A stretch of DNA of 64,000 nt, taken from the NCBI GenBank assembly GCA_907163375.1, contig CAJQUW010008025.1:434001-498000 (forward strand). Reading direction: 5' to 3'. The notes under the pieces were generated by a model. The model was not told the DNA's origin. It saw only the letters and a list, made by a program, of their open reading frames with translations, and searched no databases. This DNA is from Prostheceraeus crozeri. Taxonomy: Eukaryota > Platyhelminthes > Polycladida > Euryleptidae. Positions 27,101 to 39,100 of this stretch are shown here, piece by piece. Within the stretch, counting starts at the first letter, position 1, and the number at the start of each line of letters is the position of its first letter. The position numbers and the translations under genes are program-made.

Positions 27101-30100
27101 AGTAGTGCATGTTGAACTTACACATCATTGCCCTTCCTGACTAATGAATTTTCAGATTGAAATATACGTATTATAAATGTGACGGTGATCAAATGCGAAA
27201 AGCATTTGTTTTTTAAGAAGTTTCAATTTAACTAAATTCAATATATCAATACGCAGTTGTTCTGCCAATACCCATGGGTCGCGCTAGCTCTTGGTAGTCA
27301 TTGCCATTTTGATATGCAGCTATGAGGCGCTCTTTATCGGCAGTAGATATACGTGAGTACGACATCTTTTTCATTCTGATGACATCAATCAACATCAAAT
27401 TTTGTTTAAAAATGTCATGTTGTGTGATAATTCATGACTTTATTTTCTATCGCTATGATCCCGAGTTCCAGTTAGATCACATGTCAGATGTCAGATTTGG
27501 ATTGAAATTGTCGCATTTGGTTTGGAATAATAGGTTTCAGATTTGGTTTGAAATGGTCGTATTTGGTTTGGAATAGTTACATTGTGTTTGGAATAAAGAT
27601 ATTTGCTTTTGCTATGTCGTATTTGGATTTGCAAGTTTCACATTTGGGTCGCAAAACCTAATAATTACTTCAATGATATTAATTCACAAGGCTTCAATTT
27701 TTATAGTAAGTTTCCACTGAAGTGACGTTTACTCCTGCAAAAAATACTCACCCCTGGAGTGCGACCTTGAAAACTGGTGAGGGATTCTACACTTTTACCA
27801 TCCGCTTGCACATAGCCATGATCTTTCACCCATGTTATCTGCAAAGAGGAAAGAAATGTGGTTATGAACTGTCTTCCACAAGTAAGCGAATACTTGAAGA
27901 CTCAATTCATTAACTAATTCAAGAAGTGGTTTTAAACTTCTGAGATAGAGTCCCTTAGGAGACCATCACGTATCCGATTTCATCAAAATAAATCAGGAGA
28001 TGAAGGAAACGAAATCCTTCGCGTAGACGCAGATATTCCTCGGGGAGAAATATGATGGAAATAAAATATCTTGACCTTTCAGAGAATTTTGGTTGAAATC
28101 AGCGAATTTCATTAACGAATGACAATAGCGGTGAAAGTGTGGTACAGGACGCAGGTGGTTTGAGTGAAGTATTTGAGAAAGCAATAGTCATTCAATATTC
28201 AATAGTTATTGAGATAACATAGGAATTCACTGCGTTAGTGAGACACCTATTTGTAAAGCTTTGAGGAAGAAGGGAGGCTGCCAAACACTTCGAGTCGGTC
28301 TAACTCGCATTTTGACAGCAGATATGATTGAGAAGTTCCGTTCGGAATTTGATGCATTGCTATTTATTTCAAAAATTATTCCTTCAAATTACAACAACAC
28401 GTGCTTAAATGCGATATTCACATTCTGGATAGGTAGACGAATTGATAAAATGACAAAAGCCATTGAGTTGAGTCTAGGCGATCTATACTTCTGCAACGTG
28501 CAATTTACGGCAATTGATTTAATGAGCGGAATTCGAATGTCCTAGGCTGTTGCTTGCTTACATTGAAGCGCAAGAGGATGTGAAACAAATTCCATCAATG
28601 GACTTGTCCATATACAAACAGTTTGATGCTTACAGCGTCAGACACAAATGATATCCAGAATCATTTGATTAACCTCTTGATATAATCATTCTATGAGAGG
28701 AATAATAATATTCTGTAGTCATCAAAGCATGATGATTTCATGTAAAACAAAACAAAATATAAGAATAAATCACTCTTTCGACGCACAAATACATTGTGTC
28801 ATCTGACGAGGCCTGTAAGGCGAATAAATAAATAATATTGCAGCATTTGATTATTTCTAAGGCGCGTCGAAAGAGTGATTTATTCTTATATTTCATTTTG
28901 TTTTACTTCGATTTATGATTTATCAAAAAAATTATCATCAAAACATTATTTCATAATCATAAAACATCAGAGAATAAAAAATTCGGAAATCTGATTTTAA
29001 GAAATTGCGTGTAAGATCTAATCTAAAGCACACACATACGCAAGCCTATACTATTTTTCTTCACGGCGGGTTACCCACATTATCCAACGGACAGTCGAAC
29101 CCTGCTTCATATCCAATTTTCAGTCAGAATAAATCATCAGAGCCACCACGCAGGCCTTCAAGAATACGAAATATTGCAAAATGAAATGATCGCTGTTTGC
29201 TCCATTGATACAGACTGTTGACCAAAATTTCATTACTTTTCGATACAAATCGCGGTGACGCAGACAAAATAGCAAGAATTCAAATCGCACATCCCTGGAG
29301 ATGAGGATGAGTTTAAGAGAACGGAACAAAGGACACGAAGGGAGAGATCGTCGAATTTGGGAAGAGCGGTAGAGATGATTGAACATGAAGAAAATGGCTG
29401 ACTCATCGTCACATTCTTCTGCCATCACCTCATCTCCAATTACACAAGACAAGTGAGGCTGCAAAGCGGTCAGGACTGATGAAAGTCGGCAAGTCAAGGC
29501 ACTGGGGAGCAGTGTCATGTCAGCTGAAATTCGCAGCCGCAGGCAAAAAAAAGAGAGCTGCTGTCGCGATTCGCTGTGTTAATGCTGGGAGAGTAGAGAA
29601 GGAAATTCTAGAGTATTGACGTGTCTGTGTAGAGAACATGAGCTTCACAGCCTCTATGCTCACTGTGATTCGAGAGAATCAGTGGAGGTCGCACCGGAGA
29701 AATATACGTACAAAGATCAACATTATGCAAGTGGACCGGCTCATGCTATGACAATTTCACAGGCAGTCATCATAACAGCTCCATGTAGTCGATCAATTCA
29801 AGCACAAAATCCAGAAGTAGCCGTGGACCTTCTCCTTGTATGGGCTTGTCGGTGCGGCCAAAACTAGCGCATGAAATCTAGAATGACTGAGGACTGAACA
29901 AGCTGAATGGCTGTACAAGAGGCTTGACATGCGGTTGATAACCATAAAACATTCCAGAGTACCAGCGTGGGCATTGGATATAAATATGTCTAATGCGAAC
30001 TGACGAGCCCTTGCAGAGGGCGAAAGTCTGAAATGAGGCTGTTTTTAGTGCTTAAATTGTACAAGTCTAGGGAATATTTCCATCCTCCTAAGGAGAACTG

Positions 30101-33100
30101 GCACTCTGCATTCTCTTATTGAGCAAGAAGAAGGTGATGCGTCTCTCAATAAATTATCTGCAAACTACAGTGTATATTTTATCGAAGTTTTCTAAATTGT
30201 AAAAAGTACACTAATACTGTATACAACACTGACTTATACAAATGCACTCTTGGTCATAGTAATGATTGCAATATGTAGGCTGATGCCATATCTTAGTAAC
30301 TGATGAGGTTGTCCATAGAGGGGAAGTCAGTACCCTGAGGCTCGCATGGACCTGGCACCACTCTTGAGAGAACGCCAGGCTTCCATCTAACTTAGAATTA
30401 TGAAGTTTTGTTGAAAGGATGAATATCCTGGGAAAGTAACGTCGGCATAACGAAATGCACTTTTGAAATGCTATCTAAAAGTCTGAAAAGCAATATTGCT
30501 GTGATAAATAGAAGCGAGAGAGTGAAATGAGATCAAGCGATATTGAACACTAATGTGGGCGGCCTCGGCAAGTAAAAACAATCCTCTATCTTAAGAACAT
30601 AAGCTTGAATAAGTTCTATGTCCCACCCAGTCGGCCGTTGTTCCCTTTATTAACGGTCAGTGATTTCCAACGGTCAAGAGAAATATTGACATTAGCGCGG
30701 CAAATGTTGACAATAATGAAAGATTAGCCTCAGGACCTGCAGAATGATCGCAATCCGATTGAAAACGCAGTAGAAAGAACGACTCTAAGAGAGAGGAGAC
30801 CAAACATAACACGCAATCTGAAGATGATGAGTTCATTTCGAATGCATCTCTAAACTGATGGATTTCAGTCATTGAATATCAATATAGATGAACAGCTGGG
30901 AATAGCAAGAGCTCGATCTAATTGCCTAGAAATACAACAATATTAATGGGAGTTGCATGAGAGACGACTATGAGTCAATTGACTTCAGATTAGAATTGCA
31001 TGGTTGATTTTTGTATCATTTCTAAGGACGTACGCGTGTCAATCAAGCCTTTTACATGCAGATTACCACGCTTTATCTCTTGCCCCTTGCATTTTGTATT
31101 CAGTCTTTAACTGAAAACAAATCCGAAACCGAGGCTATTCAATCACAACTGAAAGGCGCCTGAGATTGAAGCGAGACTGTTCGATTTCTTTCTTACTCTT
31201 CGATATCGTGATAATTATCACATTAATCAATCTTCCAATGGACATGATACTCCTGCTACACAGATCTGACAGCAAGTGCATCTATTGTATTAAAAGACAT
31301 CTTTCAATAATGGAGTGATAACAAATACGAATTTCATACTCAGTGGCAATGTGTCAAAAATGCGTCTCATTGGGTCCTGCCCTAACAGGACCCTGCTCCG
31401 GTTTCGATGATTTCGGACCGGTAATACACGTCTTTGTGAATATTACTGAATTGAATTGCATGATTTTCATGCATAAAGGTTGGTTGGTACATAATTCCTT
31501 TAAAGACGAAAACGTACATCTCGAAGCGTTCACCTGTAACCATAACCTGGAATTCCGTAGTCTTCTTCAATTATATTCAAATTGAAAAGATTTATTTACA
31601 ATAACATTCGTGCACTGAGGTGATTGGGTTTTGACTTTGACAGACAATTAGACTACATGGACTCTTGTGCAAATAAATCTGTACTATTGGTGATATACTT
31701 TTGGGTTCTGGAATAGAATACCATCGATCGAGAGTGAAAAAATCGCAGAATATCATCTACTCAAAAACCTTGACTCAACATACGTAATTGCGAAGAAACA
31801 CAATTGAAATAAAATCGCAATTTTCTTTAAAAGCCGATTAAATCCAACCAACCGCCCTTAAAATCTGAAAACCACCGAGGAACAAACCATGGATGAACAT
31901 TGCAACTCTGAAGTTCCAAACATGGACTTGTACCAGAAGGATGTGATTCATATTAGAAGGAATTGATGAAAATGAGGTACATGCATCAAAATAATCAACA
32001 TGCAGGACGAGATAAATGAGGAGATAAGAAGTGAAATAAAAAATCGTGGTCACAGATTTCAGAAAGCGATAAGAATCTAATTCTGATGTCGTCTTGTTGT
32101 CGAAGACGGTCAAATATCCCTCTCTCCGGGAGAACGTGTAGACGCAGGTCAGATATCTATGTCGCCACTGCCGATCCGACCTCGAGTCATGCTGCATTCA
32201 CTCCTCACATCAAGGTAGCAATCACCTTTGCCTGTTTCGTCATTTGATAGCTTCTCAGGTTTGAATTACTACTCAGAAGAAGTAACAAGCGTAAATATGA
32301 GACACCGACAATAAAGAAAATGAGGTTTCTTTAGGGAAGAAGGAACAACTTAAGGGGGAATGACGTTCGAAGTGAATGAATAGTCAAGAAACTGTTGAAA
32401 ATTATCGTAGACACATGGGAATATAAAACATGAAGTTGTAGTGATTGAAGATGTTGAATCTTACCTGATACCGGGTGATAGGAAGATCACTGAATTTCGG
32501 CGGTGCCCAGTTAATCTGTACATGGACCGAACCGCCTGCATGGATTCTCCAAACACCGTCAGAAACATTCCGCGGAGCCGTCGGTAACTTTGGATCGATC
32601 CCTAGGCTTATTGGACTTGTCACGGTTTTGAAGCCTTCCGTTCCTTTAGTCGTAACAGCTGCCAGTCGAAATTGATACCATGTCCCAACACGAACTTCGT
32701 CTAAATCTATCGCCGTGACAGTTGTCTGTTAGAAGGAAAACAATGATTGAGAACCAAAAAAATGAGAAAAATGCACAAGTTTATGAAAGGCATCCGGCAT
32801 TATGCAAGTTATCACTTGAAATGTGCGAGAAAATGAATTGTTCTAATTGAGCTACATGATCGGACCACGCCTTTAATGTAAATCATGAAATACGTGTAAG
32901 TCTTTTATTTGATTTTGCGATTTCCATGAAAAAGACTTTGGATGCATCGTCATCACTAATATTTTACATCACTCAAATAAAAAAAAATGATTGTTGAATT
33001 TCAATAAGACGAGCCCAAAACTGAACTTCTGATTAAAATTTCAGGTCTGTGGTCACTAGGCGCAAGTTTTGAAGGATTGATGAAATAATCATGGCAAGGC

Positions 33101-36100
33101 AAGTGAGAGGACGGGCATGAACCGAACTTGCCCTTCACAATCAAACAATGAACTGGTGGGAGATAAGTCAAAGGAAATCCCCATGGGTAGCGCCATCGAG
33201 CTGTCCGTTTTTCGTGTTGAACTTAACTTCACATCTAAACTTCGTCCAAAACACGACAGTGGCGGCAATGATGTAACTGTGGCCAGAGGCGAGCTATTGC
33301 CTCCATGGTGGTGAAGTCGATGTTTCTCTCGCATGTGTCTTGCGTCTTTCAATTTATGTAAATGTTTGCAAATCTGTTATTAGAAGTAGAAGTTGTATTT
33401 ATGTTTAAAGCATTCTACATTGATTTCAGTGACGGTAAATAATCAAATAAGCGAAAGCTCATCACATCAAAAATCTCTAAATGCAACAATTGTACATGTA
33501 TGATAACCAATGCTAAATCAACTCATAATCTACATAGAAATTTAGTAGTATTAGGGCACCAAATTTATTAGGTCAAATTCACAAAGATGAAATAAAGTAG
33601 ACAGGTTCTGATCAACTACGCATGTCTTGAACGAGGGACAGAAATTTTCGCAATTTGGAATTGAGTTCTATACAGTTACATTCATTGAGTTATCAGAACT
33701 GAGCAAGTTCCAATACTTATCAGAGCATGAGAAGTCGTTAGAAAAAATATCACTTGATAAAATTGAAATAAGTTCTCACATCAAATCGTGTGAAGTGGAG
33801 CAAGTATAACGACACAACCGAGATGACAGCATTTAAATGACAAGTGCTCTTTTCGAAAATGTTCTATTTTGAATATATTGTTTTTCGAGTGTAGATTCAT
33901 CTGTTTTTAACATGAATTTTGTCGCGTGCTTCAATGACTTCAACACCACAGCGGTAAGTCTGTGAAATATAAACAAAAACTATTAATCTGGGTTTTCCTC
34001 ATGTGATCTAGTAGATTGAGAGACTATGAAGATGAAACAATATTTTGCTATTCCACTCATGACAGATTGAAAGAACGAAAAAACGCGATATCGCACATTT
34101 TTACGAAAATCGCATCTTGAAACGATGAAATGAAACGTCAGGATTACAAAAATCAGGCGAGATGCCTGAGAGCATTATGTTGTCACGTGACCACGTGTAG
34201 TAGTTCCATGATCTTGCTCAGAAGTGATGGTGATAAATTTCAAGCGGTTATTGATAACTTGATAAAATATTTCCAGTTTAATTTTATGTTCGTCTGATAA
34301 GAATCATGGGTCTCTGACTGATTGAAGTAGCATCTTAAATCCTTACTAATACATAGCAGACTTAACAACAATTATTCCAATTTTACAGAAGGGGGAATGC
34401 TGAATATGGGAACATGCACAATAGACACGCGTTCTACAAAGCTGTAACATCAAAGAGTTCAATCGTTTTCGACGCATAGTTTATATATATATTATTTCTA
34501 AAACATAACGTTATCCATACGCTTCATTCTTCAACAATTGAACTATTATGAACCAGTCGCTCATATCAGAATCGTGATCGAGTATATCTGAATGCATTGA
34601 TGGTCTTCAGGTTCATCAGTTGCTTTTGATCAGTGAAGTCGATTTAGATATTATACTTGAGTTGTATTATGTGGTCTCCGTGGCACCGTGGTTAAGTGCT
34701 TGCCCTAGCGATCTTTCGGTCCAGTGGTTGAGCCTCGAAATTGTCATTGGAAGTCGTCAGGAAGGCCATCCGGACTAAAAGATCTCAGCGCTCCAGATTA
34801 AAGTCCGACTATGCCAGCACCGTCCAAGCCCCCAGTACGGGTGAGGAGTGACGCTCAACCAGTAGCGGATCCAAGGGGGGGGGTTCATGGGGTTCAAACC
34901 CCCCCCTCGGAGTTGAAGGACTTTTAATATAATTGCTACTTTTCCTGCATTCATACAAATTTATATCAGATGATCTACAGTGAACTGGAAGTTTAAGTGT
35001 AAAACAAAACTCAAATCCATTGGACTTGGCATTCTTCTATTCTGACCAAGCACATTTCTTAACACATGGGAAAACGATTCCGCAAGGCATAGGGCGAAGC
35101 TGATTATGTCATTCCACTAACAAGCAAAGTAATTGAAACTCGCCATCAACACAATTTTCTTTGGTCTGAATTTTAACGATTCTTTGCTGATGATATTAAT
35201 TTAATGGGTTATCAGCGTCATATGCATCTTCAGTTCTGCTTTTATTGCCTGTGCATAAAATGTTCAACGCATTTGCTGATAATATTTCGCACATAGCCTG
35301 AAGCAATTCAAGTGTTGCGGCGGTCATCGTTGTGGACTTCCTGCTGAGGGATAACGCGCTGGGAGATTTTATGAAACAAAGCCCGTGGGCTCCAATTGGT
35401 TCTTCAGAGGCAGAGAGATCGTTTTCTGTTCTCAGACGTCTGAAAAATCATCTCAGAGGCACCATGTCAGAGGAAAGATTGGCGGGACTGACAATGATGG
35501 CAGTGCACTATCCTGAAGCGTCCGGTCTCTCGTCTGAACAATTAATTGAACGCTTTATTAAACAGCACCCACGAAAACTTTTTTGCCAATCGATCTTGTT
35601 TGATTGAAAAAAATCATTGATTAAAAACCAACAGATTATGTTCTCATTTAATACTTCCGTATCAAGGGAAATTCATATTATTGATTTTTGGTATACATGT
35701 ATTAAGTACATGAAGTAATACAGGTCAATATTATTGCATACTTCACATCATTTTTGCATTGTATCAAGAATTTAATAAAGACCGATTTGTAAGTACATTA
35801 TATTTATTACAGGAAAATAAGCTGTTCCAAAAAATTTTCAGTATACGCCGTTTTATAGTGCCAAACCCCCCCCTCAACAAAAAGCTGGATCCGCGCCTGG
35901 CTCAACCATCATCAGTTATATTATGAAACTTTATCCGTCCGTTACTTAGGCCTACGTGTGAAACCATGTAACACGTATCGGATGATCCTCGTGAAGCATT
36001 ACAATATACATAATTTCCGTCTTATTTTCAGCGGCCTCTTTGTGTCGACCTCCTAAACCTGACTTGTTATCATACAACCATGATACAGCGCGTATCTTTC

Positions 36101-39100
36101 AACCTGCGGTCACTCCGTGTGAACGGCGACCTAATTTCGATGCTGGGCGCCACTTGTCATCGTGTCCGTCAATCTTCCGCGTTCTAATCACGATAACGTC
36201 TCTATTTGGGTCTCAAATCGCCAACTGGAGGTGATAACCACAACGATGTTGAAACAGGAGAATGCAGAAGGTAATAGACATTTTCACATATTACATGGCG
36301 TCAATAGCTGAAGCGATTTCATCAAGTGTTACAAGTGTTTCCTCTTAGACATTTATAGAATATCATTTTACTATTTTTACTATTGTCGCGTTAAGTGTTC
36401 CGAGTTTTGAATCAACAGATGAAGTCAGTGTAGCAGAAGGACATATTCTAAAAGAATTATATACATCAGGACGATTAGGACAACAATAACAACCTTGAAC
36501 TGCAATATTTTATGGAGTTTCATCGACAATGATATTCAGCTGTAATCAGCCATTGATCTGGTTTCCTTGTCATTTATCAAAAAGTTTCAATCTCACTGCC
36601 TCAGTCACCAACTTATTCATTTCAGATTTGAATTAGGACCCAATATCGACACGCCCAAATTTTTTATAAACTCGGACGTTTATCACGGCTACACGCTCAT
36701 TTGATATACACATTGTGTAGTAGAAACGTGGAAAACAGCATATTGAAACATTGCTAATTGCAAGATAACAATGAACATTCATATACAGAATGACCAAATC
36801 AGTGATTAATGAATATTCATGGTTAAGCTTTTAGGACAAATGTAGACCTTTCATACTTCTTCAACTGAGTCAACAATTTTAAATGACCGGTAGATCGGTC
36901 GAAAATGTACGTAGATCCATACCCGGGCGAAATAGGCGGTTGCTCCCTCTAAGATGGTATGCGTCCAAGAGCTTTTCATTTTAGTCAAATCATGATGAAA
37001 TGCACGTAACAATTCTTCTAAAGACGTACATAGCTGGTAAACAAAGAGTGCAGTCACTGACTCTACATTCAAAGATTGTATTTGGATGCAAGCAGACTTC
37101 GATAGGATAGCACGACGAGGCATGTTGTCCACCAGAGAGAATGTAATCTTGTCCAGAGACTGTGAGAGCGAAGCGCCTTAAGTGTGTGAAACTCATTTTC
37201 CCTGATAGCAGATACGCAAAATGCGATTTTACTTAGCTGACAGTGGTAATGCTATTCAATAAAGTTGACAAGGCTGTGGTCCTTATAACTGAAAGATCAC
37301 ATGGATAGTATAGATATTCACTAGCCTCTTCCTCTCCCCCAGTCCCCCAAAAAGAAGTAGTTTCAGACATCAACTACCTATCTGAAGATTGAATATGTTT
37401 CGTTGTCACAGTTTCCATCAGTTGATCAGATCTGAAGAAATTCTGCAACCACCTGGCTCACATAAAACCCATGAAATCCCGGTGTGGGAGGAGAAACTGC
37501 GAGTCCACTGTCATTATTCCTTAAAGTTAAGGAAGCGGTTGTATAGTCTAAGTCTGAATTTGTAATTCACAGGTTGGGCTATCAGCAGACTTGCATCCAT
37601 TATTTTGCACTGATCAGTCGTCTGAAATGACACAATTTGACGATGTCCCGTCAAATTGTCATCAGACTGATTGACTGATCAAGGAAATGGGTGAGTATAT
37701 TGTGAATGAACTTTTAATGGAAGAAAGCCCATGAAGTAATCAAACAGAATTAACTACAAGTAGCATTGTGTCGCACTTGATCTTTGATATCAACGGTCTA
37801 ACACGAGAGAAATGTCCTCAGAACGGTTCACTAACTTCCGGGATATCGTGGGGACGCATGATCGTCCCAGGAGCAGAACAGAGTCGTTTTCAGTCATTAG
37901 CGCCTCGCGGAGTACAACAGAGGACTTTGCGGCACGGCCGTGGGAAGATGGCATGGGTGGAGAAATTGTTTTGCATAGTAGAGTACGTGAGAGATCATCG
38001 CAACAACATTGCGATTGTATAACATCTGTCTCTGGTGCAATGAAAAACGATAGGAGAACCTCAGTTCAAGCAAGCATGAAGGTCAGGGGACATTCCACAC
38101 TCAAATTATTGTCTGTCTGCTTCGGAATTTACACAAATAAAAATATGATTGCCATTCAATCCACAACAAAAAAGATATTGAGTTATTATGGCAATGTCTA
38201 TCACCGATCAACAAAGGCGCATTTGAGGGTAATTGCAGGGCCTACTCTCCTCTATACTTGTAACCAGCAAATGATAAAGGAATAAAATTCCGATAAACAC
38301 AGTTTGAAAATTGGAAGAATTGATACAAGATTTCAATTACAGGCACCGCATTCTTCATCACTGCAATGAGAAATTTTCAGGAAGTGTTGTACGGCTTACC
38401 AGTGGGAATTATATTCTACATAAATTAAAAGGTAATGATAAAAGTTGAAAACTTATGAGCATAAATTCCATCATCAAAGAGTTGAGATGATGAATCTTCA
38501 CATCCACGCAAATATATGCGTACAAATTTCTAAAAAATGTAGACCATGATGCACAGATAATTGACCTGTCGTAGATCAACAAAGAAATTGCGTCAAAAAG
38601 TTACTGATCTTACACTGCTGGAAATTTTCAGATTGAATTACATCAACTTTCTCTAAGTTCATAGTAAAAATGTGAGCACATTTTAGAACACAAAATGTAG
38701 CTGACCAACTGCGTTATTCGTTTGAAATGTCTAAAAGAACGAAAACAAGAAAATCACATTTCCCGTCACCACATGAATTTCATGATAGAGAGGACAATGA
38801 AGAAAATGTCAGCTATGACTTCGATCATTACAAAAACACGATCAGGTGTTGACTTGACTAAAAAAATCCGAAAGCGTTGGACTCAAGGACATGCTTTGGA
38901 AGAACAACTGTAACTGATCAATTCTTCACCATTTTGGTGGTCTCCGTGGCACAGTGGTTAAGTGTTTGACCTAGCGATCTTTCGGTCCAGAGGTCGAGCC
39001 CCGAAAGTGCCATTGGAAGTCTTCAGGAAGGGCATCCGGACTAAAAGATCTCAACGCTCCAGATTAAAGTCTGACTGTGTCAGCACCGTCCAAGCCCTAG

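Larger units (their letters stand above)
17710..27751. other. Anosmin intron 4
   Basis: About 10 kb, the largest intron. It holds the antisense ORF at 17728, a LINE fragment, a long-inverted-repeat MITE, a GC-rich island near 23.8-24.0 kb, a tRNA-like SINE remnant near 24.3 kb and most of a foldback element. No other exon was seen. Confidence 0.6.
34673..35918 (+). mobile_element. tRNA-derived SINE, split by a hAT insertion
   Basis: The SINE starts GGTCTCCGTGGCACCGTGG with an A box (TGGCACCGTGG) and a B-box-like GGTTGAGCC. Its body carries GGAAGGCCATCCGGACTAAA and a tail of the type GAGTGACGCTCAAC followed by CATCATC. The tail is cut by a hAT element at 34861-35899 and resumes after it. TATTATG at 34665-34671 and 35919-35925 is a possible SINE target duplication. 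The body and tail resemble RTE-type LINE tails, so an RTE partner is likely (inference). Four other copies lie in the window. Confidence 0.8.

Noticed and set aside
26708-27576. Cysteine- and aromatic-rich frames of up to 120 codons on both strands
   Set aside because: They follow the short repeats of the foldback arms, which give periodic protein-like patterns.
29120-29518. 132-codon minus-strand ORF with ATG start
   Set aside because: No motif, signal peptide, splice site or poly(A) support; its length is within the range of chance ORFs here.
36030-36240. Exon-like stretch after TTATTTTCAG with an open frame
   Set aside because: The donor side is poor (GAGGTGATA), the frame has no similarity to known proteins, and it is on the strand opposite anosmin.
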